Virus record (IMG/VR): IMGVR_UViG_3300009161_000192 | Span: 1-26,493 of that record | DNA length: 26,493 nt | DNA from: a virus | Strand: one strand, 5' to 3' | Part shown: one piece after another, positions 1-7,132 of the stretch | Numbering within the stretch: the stretch's first letter is position 1 | How the letters are laid out: each line of letters opens with the position of its first letter | Position numbers and translations under genes: made by a program | Notes under the pieces: generated by a model | What the model saw: the letters and a program-made list of their open reading frames with translations, nothing else | What the model was told of the DNA's origin: nothing | Databases searched by the model: none

Positions 1-22
1 AATTAAGGACGCTCTAGCTCTA

Positions 23-463
23 ATGGGGCTCACGTTTGAGGAAGTACAAGAGGCAGACAAGAAAATCGTAGACAAGGCAAGAGCAGGGGGAAGAGACAGA
101 AGGATCTGCGTGTGTGGGCATGCGGTGTCAAAACACACAACCTACGCAGGTATCCTTACGTGTAAACCTTCCGCTCTTCTCTGCCCGTGTAAACTTATAC
201 GCCCAGTCCTAACATGCTCCGATACTCGAGTATTCCTTAGAAAAACTGAAGGTGCAGGAGCAATGCATGCTTTAGCTCGAGGAATTTACGCATCACTGCA
301 CTCAGGTAAAGATGTAAACTGGATCATTGAACTCCAGTGTGATCGGTGTGGATCAACTAAGAATAACGTTGTGCCAGTACCAGTAACGCAATCAGGAACA
401 TCTTCAAGTGAAGCAACAGGATTCGACAAGCTGTTGTGTCCTGAATGCAGAACGGAGATCTAG
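23..463 (+). CDS. Cys-rich zinc-ribbon protein, possibly partial at 5' end
   Basis: A 146-aa protein of unknown function. It has a CVCGH cluster at residues 29-33, Cys at 47, 54 and 56, and a C-terminal pair of knuckles (CDRC 106-109, CPEC 139-142) typical of a zinc ribbon. The ATG at 23 has an AAGGA-like sequence about 12 nt upstream, which is rather far. The frame is open back to base 2, so the true start may lie outside the window. The next gene follows after 3 nt, so the two are probably cotranscribed. Nucleic-acid binding is a reasonable guess only. Confidence 0.75.
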   Translation: MGLTFEEVQEADKKIVDKARAGGRDRRICVCGHAVSKHTTYAGILTCKPSALLCPCKLIRPVLTCSDTRVFLRKTEGAGAMHALARGIYASLHSGKDVNWIIELQCDRCGSTKNNVVPVPVTQSGTSSSEATGFDKLLCPECRTEI

Positions 464-466
464 TCA

Positions 467-1132
467 ATGAGTGATATTCCACACTACAAAGTCGCCTTAG
501 CAACTCCAGGGCACTCGATGAAAGCAGAGTACGTCGCAAGTATGATAGACACGTGCAGAGAACTAGCTTCAAATGGATACACGTTTACCTTCCTAAACAA
601 GTACTCTTCCTTTGTGCCTAGCGCTAGAGAGCTAACTTTAACAGACACGTACAGTCACGACTGGAAAACAAATCAAGTAGGTTCAGGAAAATTCACCTGT
701 GACTCAGTTCTTTGGATAGACTCCGACATAGAGTGGAGACCAGATGATGTGTTTCGTCTACTTGACTCTACTAAAGATATTATCTCCGGGCTCTACCAAT
801 TAAACCCTTCTGGTCGGGTTGCGGTGAACATACACGATAATGAAGGAAGAGCAACAGTAGTTAACAAAGTCGAGTTTCTTCTGCACGATGACCCAGTAGA
901 GGTAGACGGTGTAGGCTTTGGGTTCGTTGCCATAAAGTCAAAAGTATTTGAAGTCGTGCCACGCCCTTGGTTCCTTATCGACCGTGCCAGACTTGAAGGA
1001 ATCGACTTCGATATAAACGTTGGAGAAGATTATTCTTTCTGCAACAACGCTAAAAAAGCTGGATTCAAGATATGGATAGATCCTAAAGTAAAAGTAAAAC
1101 ATCATAAGGAGACTGTGTTCGCAATTGAGTAA
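467..1132 (+). CDS. GT-A family glycosyltransferase
   Basis: A 221-aa protein with the layout of phage GT-A (GT2-like) glycosyltransferases. The N-terminal strand begins around VALATPGHSMK. A DxD motif (DSD, residues 85-87, in WIDSDIEW) should bind the metal and nucleotide sugar. A GEDYSFC motif lies at 186-192, and a conserved tail (IWIDP...VKHHK) supplies a His pair at 212-213. It probably glycosylates a virion protein, phage DNA or a host surface glycan; the acceptor cannot be told. The start is supported by GGAGA about 9 nt upstream. It overlaps the following gene by 8 nt. Confidence 0.85.
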   Translation: MSDIPHYKVALATPGHSMKAEYVASMIDTCRELASNGYTFTFLNKYSSFVPSARELTLTDTYSHDWKTNQVGSGKFTCDSVLWIDSDIEWRPDDVFRLLDSTKDIISGLYQLNPSGRVAVNIHDNEGRATVVNKVEFLLHDDPVEVDGVGFGFVAIKSKVFEVVPRPWFLIDRARLEGIDFDINVGEDYSFCNNAKKAGFKIWIDPKVKVKHHKETVFAIE

Positions 1133-1337
1133 AGACCATCACCCAGAGAACTGGTCGGGCACTCGCGAAGTAATTCACATCAAACACCCCTGTGGGTTCT
1201 GTATGGTAGATGATCATCATCTATGCCGTCATGAACTCGGGTGGTATGACAAGTTGTGGATATGCGGATGCCAGTGTAACAAGGACTGGAAACCACTCGA
1301 CGTTGTTGTGGAAAGGAAAACAAACAAAGCAGTTTAA
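1125..1337 (+). CDS. Small Cys/His-rich protein
   Basis: A 70-aa protein of unknown function starting at TTG inside the end of the glycosyltransferase gene. An AAGGAG lies at 1106-1111, about 13 nt upstream, and the overlap suggests translational coupling. Cys 23 and 26 (CGFC), Cys 34 with neighbouring His, and the CGCQC cluster at 47-51 could bind one or two zinc ions. A role beside the glycosyltransferase is possible but not shown. Confidence 0.65.
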   Translation: MSKDHHPENWSGTREVIHIKHPCGFCMVDDHHLCRHELGWYDKLWICGCQCNKDWKPLDVVVERKTNKAV

Positions 1338-1437
1338 CCTTCCTCTAACATTCTGTTTCTACACAGCGTGAAAGCGAGGTGATTTCTCTCCTCTCACCCA
1401 CTAAACCTTCGAGTTTCGGTATAGAGTTGCGCCTACT

Positions 1438-1451
1438 GAGCCGAATGGCTC
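1438..1451 (+). promoter_or_regulatory. Short hairpin just upstream of an RBS
   Basis: GAGCC-GAAT-GGCTC forms a perfect 5-bp stem with a tetraloop, ending 2 nt before the AAGGAG (1454-1459) of the gene at 1465. The 127 bp between 1338 and 1464 hold no gene. The hairpin could be a weak terminator, a processing site or an RBS-exposure element. Confidence 0.35.
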
Positions 1452-1464
1452 AAAAGGAGAAATC

Positions 1465-1662
1465 ATGAACCAAGTAGAAATGCAAAAGATCGGCAAGTCA
1501 CTTCTTAATAGTTTCATCGCGGCAGTGGTTGCCTTGGTGTCTGCTGGAGAGAGTGACCCTAAGATTCTTATTAATGCAGGTATTGGCGCAGTGTCCATTA
1601 CCGTTGCACGGTATCTGAACCCTAAAGATCAATCTTTCGGTCTTAAGAAGAAAGCTGCTTAA
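1465..1662 (+). CDS. Small membrane-associated or helical phage protein
   Basis: A 65-aa protein preceded by AAGGAG at 1454-1459 with good spacing. A hydrophobic stretch at about residues 14-27 (LLNSFIAAVVALVSAG) is followed by a second, Gly/Ile/Val-rich stretch (INAGIGAVSITVARYL) and a basic KKK tail. It could be a small membrane protein or a helical hairpin. The position next to the lysine-rich protein and ahead of a terminator resembles late-operon small genes, and a holin-like role is conceivable but unproven. Confidence 0.7.
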   Translation: MNQVEMQKIGKSLLNSFIAAVVALVSAGESDPKILINAGIGAVSITVARYLNPKDQSFGLKKKAA

Positions 1663-1670
1663 GGGGAATC

Positions 1671-1838
1671 ATGCCTGAGAAAAAGACAAAGGCGACGGCC
1701 ACGAAGAAGACCGCCGTTAAGAAAGCTGCTAAGAAGATCCCTGCAAAACCTAAGGTTAAACCTAAGGTTAAGCCAACACCTGTTCCGGAGGTTGTTGTTA
1801 AAAAGAAATCTTTCCTTAGTAGGCTTTTGGGCCGGTAA
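1671..1838 (+). CDS. Lys/Ala/Pro-rich basic protein (H1-like)
   Basis: A 55-aa protein starting at ATG 1671, with AGGGGAA just before it. About a third of its residues are Lys. Thr/Ala/Lys clusters at 5-22 are followed by tandem PKVK repeats at 27-34, then a hydrophobic end (SFLSRLLG). The composition resembles the C-terminal tails of histone H1 or HU-like proteins, so nonspecific DNA or RNA binding is likely. It is last in its operon, 23 nt before a terminator. The function assignment is by composition only. Confidence 0.7.
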   Translation: MPEKKTKATATKKTAVKKAAKKIPAKPKVKPKVKPTPVPEVVVKKKSFLSRLLGR

Positions 1839-1861
1839 CGGTCTTCGATTAGTTCGAGGCA

Positions 1862-1914
1862 GGCTCCGTCACAGTCCTCTCCCCGGTTGACGGAGTCTGT
1901 CTCTTTTTTCTTTA
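1862..1914 (+). terminator. Rho-independent terminator
   Basis: A 10-bp stem (GGCTCCGTCA at 1862-1871 with TGACGGAGTC at 1888-1897, one G-U pair) encloses a 16-nt loop and is followed by a T-rich run at 1901-1914. It closes the operon that ends at 1838. Confidence 0.9.
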
Positions 1915-1918
1915 TATG

Positions 1919-1930
1919 TACAATTGAACT
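1919..1930 (+). promoter_or_regulatory. Promoter for a leaderless transcript
   Basis: TACAAT at 1919-1924 is followed by six bases and then ATG 1931. There is no Shine-Dalgarno sequence, only the terminator T-run, upstream. Transcription starting about 7 nt after the -10 would begin at the A of the start codon. The same spacing occurs at 18568 and 24277. Confidence 0.55.
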
Positions 1931-2857
1931 ATGAGTAACCTTCCTACGCCTATTGATGATGATGAAGTTGATGCTAATGATCTAACTCCACGCATTGAAG
2001 ATCCTGTAAACATTCGTCCTGATCTTTCTTCCCTCGGTATTCTTGAGGTTGAGCGTGGTATCTGTGAAGACACTTTTGAGAATCGCTCGGTCCTTCGCGC
2101 GAGTCAAATGGGTTGGGATACTGTTTACGCGTCAAACGGTGTGCCTACTGGTTTGATTCAGGCACGGTCTAAAGATATGGTTACGCAGCGGAGAATTCTT
2201 TCTCTTGCTGAGAAGAAACCTATTCTTCTTGATCCAAAGAATATGAACTCTGATTACTTGACCGGGCTTGATCTTATTGCTGAGTCGGCGAGTGATCACC
2301 TTGTTCCTCCTTGGGTTATTGGCGCGACACGGATGTGGGTAGCTGAGCAAGATAATCCTGTTGCTACTGAGAAGCGTCGTCCTACTGCTATGCCTCACAG
2401 GTGTCGTCAGATTAAGGATGATCAGATTCGTTGCATGCTTTGGTCATCGGGTAGATTGAAAGATGACGGCTTGTGTCGTGTTCATCTACGGCATGTCAAG
2501 AAGAACCCGAGTGATGATATTGAAAGAGCACGGAAGAAACTTTTGCAGGCTGCGCCGTACGCTGTTGATATTCTTGAAGATCTTATGCAGAACGCAATAT
2601 CAGAGCCTGTGAAATTAAAAGCTTCTACGGAGATTCTGGATCGCGCGGGTGTTCGTGGTGGTGTAGAGTTGGACGGTAGCATCTCAGTCATTGATGGTCG
2701 CCCTGCGGCGGACATTATTGCTGAGAGGCTAGCTCGTCTTGCGACTGGTGCTATTCAGATTGCGGCCTCGCTTTCGTCGAATGGCACGGTAATTGATAAT
2801 GACAATAGCGACGGAATTATCGATGCAGTCATAGCTGAGACGGGAAATGAAGAGTAA
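1931..2857 (+). CDS. Putative terminase small subunit-like protein
   Basis: A 308-aa protein. The middle holds a Cys/His zinc-binding segment (H156, C158, C168, C182, H185). An amphipathic helical region at 198-243 follows, with the ARKKLL...AVDILEDL...LKASTEILDRAGVRGG pattern and a later AERLARLATGA. I know this order from actinobacterial phage proteins annotated as small terminase or head-associated. Recognition of phage DNA for packaging is therefore the leading guess, although the large subunit is 16.6 kb away here. The N-terminal 150 residues are not recognised. The gene probably starts a leaderless mRNA. Its codons favour T in third position. Confidence 0.7.
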   Translation: MSNLPTPIDDDEVDANDLTPRIEDPVNIRPDLSSLGILEVERGICEDTFENRSVLRASQMGWDTVYASNGVPTGLIQARSKDMVTQRRILSLAEKKPILLDPKNMNSDYLTGLDLIAESASDHLVPPWVIGATRMWVAEQDNPVATEKRRPTAMPHRCRQIKDDQIRCMLWSSGRLKDDGLCRVHLRHVKKNPSDDIERARKKLLQAAPYAVDILEDLMQNAISEPVKLKASTEILDRAGVRGGVELDGSISVIDGRPAADIIAERLARLATGAIQIAASLSSNGTVIDNDNSDGIIDAVIAETGNEE

Positions 2858-3033
2858 TGATGGCGGCCTTAATGGAAGACATGTTTCATCAGTTGAAGGA
2901 TCATGCAGCTCGGCTTACGAATGATGTTGAACTTGCGGCGACACGTGAGGATCATATTCGATTGTCGGCACGGGCTAACGAGGCGGACAACCTTGCGCAG
3001 CTTGCGCAGAAGATAATGACGCATATAGCTTAG
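2857..3033 (+). CDS. Small helical protein
   Basis: A 58-aa protein whose ATG overlaps the previous stop codon (TAATG), so it is probably translated by coupling. It looks entirely helical, with many Ala, Leu and charged residues (HQLKDHAARLTND, then EADNLAQLAQKIM). It may form a short coiled coil. No family recognised. Confidence 0.65.
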   Translation: MMAALMEDMFHQLKDHAARLTNDVELAATREDHIRLSARANEADNLAQLAQKIMTHIA

Positions 3034-3045
3034 GGCGGTACTACA

Positions 3046-3795
3046 GTGACGGCGGATAAGGTTATTGAAGTTGCTGAAGGGTGGCTTGGTCACTATTCGG
3101 CGGCGGGCTTGCGTACACCTTTTGGTGAGTCAACGGGCTATGACGGGAACCTTTGGGCGGGTTCCTTTATTGATTTCGTGTTTCACACGGCGGGCTTGAC
3201 TATTCCTTCCTGTGTTTATGCACCTTCAGGCCTGGCGGAGTTTATTAAAGCGGGACGGTTCCATTCCAAACCCCAGCCTGGGGACGTGGTGTTCTTTACA
3301 TTTGGGACGGGCGATGCTTTTTCCGTTGGGCATGTCGGCCTGGTAGCGGACTTGTCACGGTGGAAGCTAACGGATGGCGGCGTGGTTGGTACTATTGAGG
3401 GTTGCGTGAATAGCGGCCTGGCTAAATCGGACCCCAGCCTGACGGGCGTGTTTAGGCGGGTACGATCACATCAGGAGATCATCGGGTTCGGTAGACCTGA
3501 GTTCAGGCCTGGGAGGGGTTATAAAACCGTGACGGGTCAACGGGCGCTAGTTAAGCTTGAGTCAATCAGGCCTGGGAGACGTAATAAATCAGTCGGGATT
3601 ATTCAGGACGGGCTTGGCTTAACAGTCAGCCTGCGATTCCCGATGACGGACATGTTCGACGGACCTACCCAGCATGCGTACGCTAGGTGGCAACGGGTCA
3701 ACGGGTACGTTGGTAATAACGCGAATGGTGTGCCTGACCTGCGGTCGTTGACTCGACTTGGGAACGTGACGGGTCTTTTCGACGTTGAGAGCTAA
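3046..3795 (+). CDS. CHAP-like protein with peptidoglycan-binding C-terminus, catalytic Cys missing
   Basis: A 249-aa protein starting at GTG 3046. Residues 1-120 follow the CHAP/NlpC amidase layout: an AEGWLG start, a W-x-x-x-F helix at 37-41, the PGDVVFF strand at 79-84 and the GHVGLV His motif (H96). The Cys expected right after the Trp (usual WCAAF) is Ala38 here (WAGSF), so hydrolase activity is doubtful. Residues 184-240 resemble the repeat region of actinophage endolysins (TQHAYARWQRVNGY...GVPDLRSL), likely a wall-binding part. There is no signal peptide. It may be a virion or wall-binding protein rather than the lysin. Its GC content is visibly higher than that of its neighbours. Confidence 0.75.
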   Translation: MTADKVIEVAEGWLGHYSAAGLRTPFGESTGYDGNLWAGSFIDFVFHTAGLTIPSCVYAPSGLAEFIKAGRFHSKPQPGDVVFFTFGTGDAFSVGHVGLVADLSRWKLTDGGVVGTIEGCVNSGLAKSDPSLTGVFRRVRSHQEIIGFGRPEFRPGRGYKTVTGQRALVKLESIRPGRRNKSVGIIQDGLGLTVSLRFPMTDMFDGPTQHAYARWQRVNGYVGNNANGVPDLRSLTRLGNVTGLFDVES

Positions 3796-4013
3796 TTGAG
3801 AGCTAGGGGCATCCCGGCTGCGATCGCGGTTGACTTCCGTGTGGAAGTTTCAAAATCCAGCTTATACCAGACAAATCGGACAGTACAAAAGGTACAAAAG
3901 GTATAAATAGAACAATAACCTCGATGCCGCAGCTAGTAGCTAGACTTCCGTGATAAATGCAAGAAGTTGAAAAAAACTTTTAGTGTTTCCTTTAGTCCAA
4001 ACTCTTCCCTTCA
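3796..4013 (+). repeat. Intergenic region with short direct and inverted repeats
   Basis: About 220 bp with no gene. It holds a tandem TTGAGAGCTA pair (3785-3794, 3796-3805), the dyad ACTTCC-GTGT-GGAAGT (3833-3848), the 10-mer GACTTCCGTG repeated at 3832-3841 and 3943-3952, and a tandem GTACAAAAG pair continuing into GTATAAATAG (3883-3910). TTGACT at 3830-3835 could be a -35 element, but no good -10 lies at the right distance. This may be a regulatory boundary between the unit to the left and the accessory region. Confidence 0.5.
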
Positions 4014-4022
4014 TGATATAAT
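4014..4022 (+). promoter_or_regulatory. Phage promoter (extended -10)
   Basis: TGATATAAT followed by TAAAGTA matches the repeated promoter core of this phage. A leader with ACGAAAGGA (4045-4053) follows and sets the start of the next gene at GTG 4060. Confidence 0.8.
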
Positions 4023-4059
4023 TAAAGTAATGACCACCAAAATGACGAAAGGAAGCTAC

Positions 4060-4692
4060 GTGCAACACACGCCATACCAAAGTATAGCAGCGCCGTCTAG
4101 ATCTGTTTTTCTTGTTATTGAAGAAATTCTTCTAACTGCGACACAACCACTGACAGCTACAGAAATTACTGAAGCTGTATCACGAAAGCTTGATAAAGCT
4201 TTTACAGAGAATCCTATTAGACTTGTTCTAGGGGAGCTCAATTCATCAAAAACAATTTCTTCGCGCGTTGAAACTCACAGAGAACGAGTAACTCGTGCAA
4301 ACGATGAAAATGTTCGCTCTAGTAGAGCTGCTCTCTACTGGGCGCCATACGCTGATGGAATTGTGCCAGAACGCACAATGACAGAAGTCATTCCGGGAAT
4401 GATTCTTTTTCAAAAAGAACTATACCCAAAGCGCAGCGTGTCAAATGCAGCAACAAAGAAGAAGCGACGCGAAGAAGCAAAAAGAGCGTATAAAAATAAA
4501 AAAGCAAAAACGCTCTCTCGTGAAGCTTACTCGATTACAAACGATGCAACCACGGTATCTAATCCAGTTATTGATTACCTGATTGAAAAAATTGTTACCG
4601 AGAAAACTGCTGAACTCACAAAGACGCTTAAAGAAACTCAAGCGGAACTCTCTCGCCTGCGCGGATTCTTGAAATCAGCGATAGGCAACTAA
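4060..4692 (+). CDS. Winged-helix-like protein with C-terminal coiled coil
   Basis: A 210-aa protein. The frame is open further left (ATG at 4030 and 4042, and a start at 3967), but the promoter at 4014-4022 and the ACGAAAGGA leader put the start at GTG 4060. Residues 15-95 resemble a winged helix (IEEILLTATQPLTATEITEAV, then a basic helix and RAALYW). A Lys/Arg-rich linker follows around 130-155. The end (EKIVTEKTAELTKTLKETQ...) is a predicted coiled coil. It is probably a DNA-binding regulator. It is the first gene of the accessory region. Confidence 0.75.
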   Translation: MQHTPYQSIAAPSRSVFLVIEEILLTATQPLTATEITEAVSRKLDKAFTENPIRLVLGELNSSKTISSRVETHRERVTRANDENVRSSRAALYWAPYADGIVPERTMTEVIPGMILFQKELYPKRSVSNAATKKKRREEAKRAYKNKKAKTLSREAYSITNDATTVSNPVIDYLIEKIVTEKTAELTKTLKETQAELSRLRGFLKSAIGN

Positions 4693-4699
4693 CAGGTTC

Positions 4700-4732
4700 A
4701 ATGGTAAGGCTGGCTTCCCCCCGGCCTCCATT
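4700..4732 (+). terminator. Possible terminator hairpin without T-run
   Basis: AATGG (4700-4704) pairs with CCATT (4728-4732), and the inner AGGC pairs with GCCT after a small bulge. There is no T-run, so it may be a weak or factor-dependent terminator after the gene ending at 4692. Confidence 0.35.
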
Positions 4733-4751
4733 AAACTAAATCTGCTATAGG

Positions 4752-4781
4752 TTGTACAAAAGCAAACATCTATGATACTAT
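4752..4781 (+). promoter_or_regulatory. Phage promoter
   Basis: TTGTAC (4752-4757), an 18-bp spacer and TACTAT (4776-4781) preceded by TGA, then AGTACTAAC as in the other copies. It drives the gene at 4836. Confidence 0.75.
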
Positions 4782-4835
4782 AGTACTAACGCCGGAACCC
4801 CGGTGAAACGACAAATGACAAAGGGAAGGGTCCAA

Positions 4836-5168
4836 ATGACCAGCACCACAATCCGCACCACCGTCACTGAAGTAACAGTGACAAACCCCGTAGTAATTCT
4901 TGATTCAAGTGTTGACGCACTTGTCAAGGAGTACGCTCAAGCTAAAGCAGATATCAAGGCGCTTGAGGAAAAGAAGAAAAATGCTGAAGCAGCAATCCGT
5001 GAATTACTTGGTGACGCCAAGATTGGATTCATCGATGGCGTTAAGCGCGTCGAGATCAAAGATCGCACGCTTACCAAGGTTGATCGTAAGACTCTTCAAG
5101 AGGCTTACCCAGAAGCCTACGAAGCTTCGCTTCGCACAACTGAGTACACCGTACTCGACGCTGAATAA
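4836..5168 (+). CDS. YqaJ C-terminal-tail-like protein
   Basis: A 110-aa protein. ATG 4836 is chosen because AAGGGAAGGG sits 5 nt upstream; an in-frame GTG at 4803 lies within the leader. Residues 28-110 (VKEYAQAKADIKALEEKKKNAE..., LGDA..GFIDG, then VDRKTLQEAYPEAYE and a TEYTVL end) closely recall the region after the nuclease core of YqaJ-type phage exonucleases. No nuclease core is present here. It could be a standalone partner or recombination-associated protein. Strong coiled-coil propensity around 30-60. Confidence 0.7.
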   Translation: MTSTTIRTTVTEVTVTNPVVILDSSVDALVKEYAQAKADIKALEEKKKNAEAAIRELLGDAKIGFIDGVKRVEIKDRTLTKVDRKTLQEAYPEAYEASLRTTEYTVLDAE

Positions 5169-5179
5169 TCAAAGTCGGA

Positions 5180-5208
5180 GAAACCCCTGGGAAACTGGGG
5201 GTTTCTTC
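5180..5208 (+). terminator. Rho-independent terminator
   Basis: AAACCCC (5181-5187) pairs with GGGGTTT (5198-5204) around a 10-nt loop, followed by TTTCTTCC. It lies right after the gene ending at 5168 and before the next promoter. Confidence 0.75.
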
Positions 5209-5218
5209 CTGACTTACC

Positions 5219-5227
5219 TGATATAAT
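5219..5227 (+). promoter_or_regulatory. Phage promoter (extended -10)
   Basis: TGATATAAT then AGTATTAACAAC, followed by a leader with ACGACGGAAGGA. No clear -35. Confidence 0.85.
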
Positions 5228-5261
5228 AGTATTAACAACAAATACGACGGAAGGAACAAAA

Positions 5262-5573
5262 ATGATGGGATACACGTTAAGCCCAGGAGCATTAGGCAAT
5301 GGGACCTCGCTACAAGGGTACGTAACTACTACTCTAGACACGTTAATTGGTACTTTTGGTGAACCTGAGTATTACGGTGAAGGAGACAAGGTTACTGTCG
5401 ATTTCACAATTTTATTTGACAATGGAACCATAGCTACAATTTATGACTGGAAGCGTTACGAAAAGGGAACCCCAGGACTGGATGAAGTCTTTCAATACAA
5501 TATTGGTGGACACAATCTAGAAGCGGTAGCTCTAGTACAACAAGCACTACACCCAAACTTCTCATTTTCCTAA
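5262..5573 (+). CDS. Small phage protein of unknown function
   Basis: A 103-aa protein starting 9 nt after ACGGAAGGA (a second ATG at 5265 is possible). The pattern LFDNGTIATIYDWKRY...NIGGHNLEAVALV is one I associate with small conserved phage proteins of unknown role: an acidic beta-rich core with a substrate-like 'DGT.A.IYDWK' turn. It is a single-gene unit, flanked by its own promoter and the next promoter. Confidence 0.75.
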   Translation: MMGYTLSPGALGNGTSLQGYVTTTLDTLIGTFGEPEYYGEGDKVTVDFTILFDNGTIATIYDWKRYEKGTPGLDEVFQYNIGGHNLEAVALVQQALHPNFSFS

Positions 5574-5579
5574 TATACC

Positions 5580-5588
5580 TGATATAAT
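5580..5588 (+). promoter_or_regulatory. Phage promoter (extended -10)
   Basis: TGATATAAT followed by AGTACTACACCC and a leader with ACGACGAAAGGA. It starts 7 nt after the previous stop codon. Confidence 0.85.
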
Positions 5589-5619
5589 AGTACTACACCC
5601 AAACGACGAAAGGATAAAA

Positions 5620-6081
5620 ATGACGGAAAAAAATATGCTGGTAGGAAAAGCAGTTTACATGGAACTGCGCAATAATGGTTACACCTACCAAATAATCATC
5701 ACTCCAGATGGTGTATCTTCTACTGGAAGAGCAGTCCCTGCAACTATGTACCGCAGAAGGCTATCTGTAAACGAGCCACGCAAAACGTGGAGAACGTTCG
5801 GACTACCTAGTCTACCACTAGACTCCTTCGGTGCGTACGAATATAAAGATGAAGAGTACGTAATGAATATGACGTACTCACGATTAGAGCACATCGCTAA
5901 TACGATGAATCAAATAAAGTCGTATGGCTACCAACTCTATAAAGCACCACTAATTGTTGAGGTATCTCAAGAAGATATTGAGCAGATTAGAGTGTCGAAG
6001 ACTCCATACAAGATTCTTGGTCGCGTTACCCGCGTGCGCAGGACTCTTGGATTCAGCGAAGAACTTTTCATAAAAGACTAA
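5620..6081 (+). CDS. Hypothetical protein, first gene of the MoxR unit
   Basis: A 153-aa protein with no family I recognise. It is mixed alpha/beta, Tyr- and Arg-rich, with a basic middle (MYRRRLSVNEPRKTWRTF) and a basic end (GRVTRVRRTLGF). The RBS is GAAAGGA. The next gene (MoxR) has the same ACGACGAAAGGA leader but no promoter of its own, so both are probably read from the promoter at 5580. Confidence 0.7.
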   Translation: MTEKNMLVGKAVYMELRNNGYTYQIIITPDGVSSTGRAVPATMYRRRLSVNEPRKTWRTFGLPSLPLDSFGAYEYKDEEYVMNMTYSRLEHIANTMNQIKSYGYQLYKAPLIVEVSQEDIEQIRVSKTPYKILGRVTRVRRTLGFSEELFIKD

Positions 6082-6118
6082 CACACCCAAAACAAAACGA
6101 CGAAAGGAAACAAATAAA

Positions 6119-7132
6119 ATGGATACATACGCACGCACTACACTGTTAGAAAATATTGATAGCTTGGCGCCAGAGTCTGCAGTTAAGTTAAGTACACTAG
6201 TACTTGACACTCTTTCGCAAGCTTCTCTTCCGGCCGCGTCTACAAGACTAGACTCATATGTTCTGCCACAGGGTAAAGTTGCTAATCGACCTACCCCTGC
6301 AAAGAAAGTAGTCCCAGTCGTGTCAGCAGACGCTCTTGTTGGAACTGAACAAAAGTACATTCGCCCTAATGGTGAGGAATACCATTCACGTAAATGGGGA
6401 GAGCATGACGACGTTATGGTTCTCCGCAAAGCGCGAATGGACTCACAATACATTCTTCTGTACGGTGCTCCAGGTTGCGGTAAAACTGCACTGGTAGAAG
6501 CAGCGTTCGATGACATGTACACTATTCTTGGTACTGGTGACACAGAACTTTCAGATCTTATCGGAGGGTACATTCAAACTCCGACAGGTGGATTCGTCTG
6601 GGAAGATGGGCCACTGCTAAAAGCTGCAGAGCGCGGCGTTCCACTTCTCATTGATGAGATTGGTCTCGTTGATCCAAAGGTTCTTTCTGGAGCGTATGGC
6701 TTGATGGATGGTCGTCGAGAGTACACAGTCACTGCGAACCCAGAGCGTGGAACAGTAAAAGCAAAGGATGGATTCTATGTCATTGCTGCTACAAATCCAA
6801 ATGCGCCTGGAGTTCGAATCTCAGAAGCGCTTCTGTCTCGGTTTACTATTCAAGCAGAGATGACAACAGATTGGTTACTTGCTAAAAAGCTTGGAGCTTC
6901 TACTCAAGTTGTTACTGTTGCACAGAACATCAATCGTCGTCAGGCAGCTGGCGAGTGTAGTTGGTGTCCACAAATGCGTGAGTTGCTCGCGTTCCGCGAC
7001 ATCTCTAAATCGTTCGGTACGAAGTTTGCAATCGCAAACCTAATCGCCTCTGCTCCAGAGATGGACCGCCCCGTCGTTGCGGATGTTCTCACACGAGTCT
7101 ATGGCGAGGAGTGCCGTCCCGCGAAGATCTAA
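6119..7132 (+). CDS. MoxR-family AAA+ ATPase
   Basis: A 337-aa AAA+ ATPase. Walker A GAPGCGKT is at 116-123, Walker B LLIDE at 176-180, sensor 1 (ATNPN) around N226, and an arginine-finger candidate is R241 in LLSRF. The GxxELSDLIGGY segment (140-151) and the absence of a long C-terminal lid are typical of the MoxR branch. MoxR ATPases are known to work with VWA-domain proteins in remodelling or metal-insertion complexes, and such a partner lies at 7307. Residues 1-95 are not recognised and may recruit the partner. A terminator-like hairpin and a tRNA separate the two genes, so they are transcribed separately. Confidence 0.9.
   Translation: MDTYARTTLLENIDSLAPESAVKLSTLVLDTLSQASLPAASTRLDSYVLPQGKVANRPTPAKKVVPVVSADALVGTEQKYIRPNGEEYHSRKWGEHDDVMVLRKARMDSQYILLYGAPGCGKTALVEAAFDDMYTILGTGDTELSDLIGGYIQTPTGGFVWEDGPLLKAAERGVPLLIDEIGLVDPKVLSGAYGLMDGRREYTVTANPERGTVKAKDGFYVIAATNPNAPGVRISEALLSRFTIQAEMTTDWLLAKKLGASTQVVTVAQNINRRQAAGECSWCPQMRELLAFRDISKSFGTKFAIANLIASAPEMDRPVVADVLTRVYGEECRPAKI

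Noticed and set aside
3883-3910. CRISPR-like or iteron array from the GTACAAAAG repeats
   Set aside because: Only two and a half very short units without spacers; too little for either.
3967-4059. Upstream start of the winged-helix-like gene
   Set aside because: The phage promoter and RBS lie inside this stretch, so an mRNA from that promoter would not include it.
5950-6573. 207-codon open frame on the - strand
   Set aside because: It is antisense to the end of the 5620 gene and the conserved start of the MoxR gene, has no RBS or promoter, and looks like a shadow frame.
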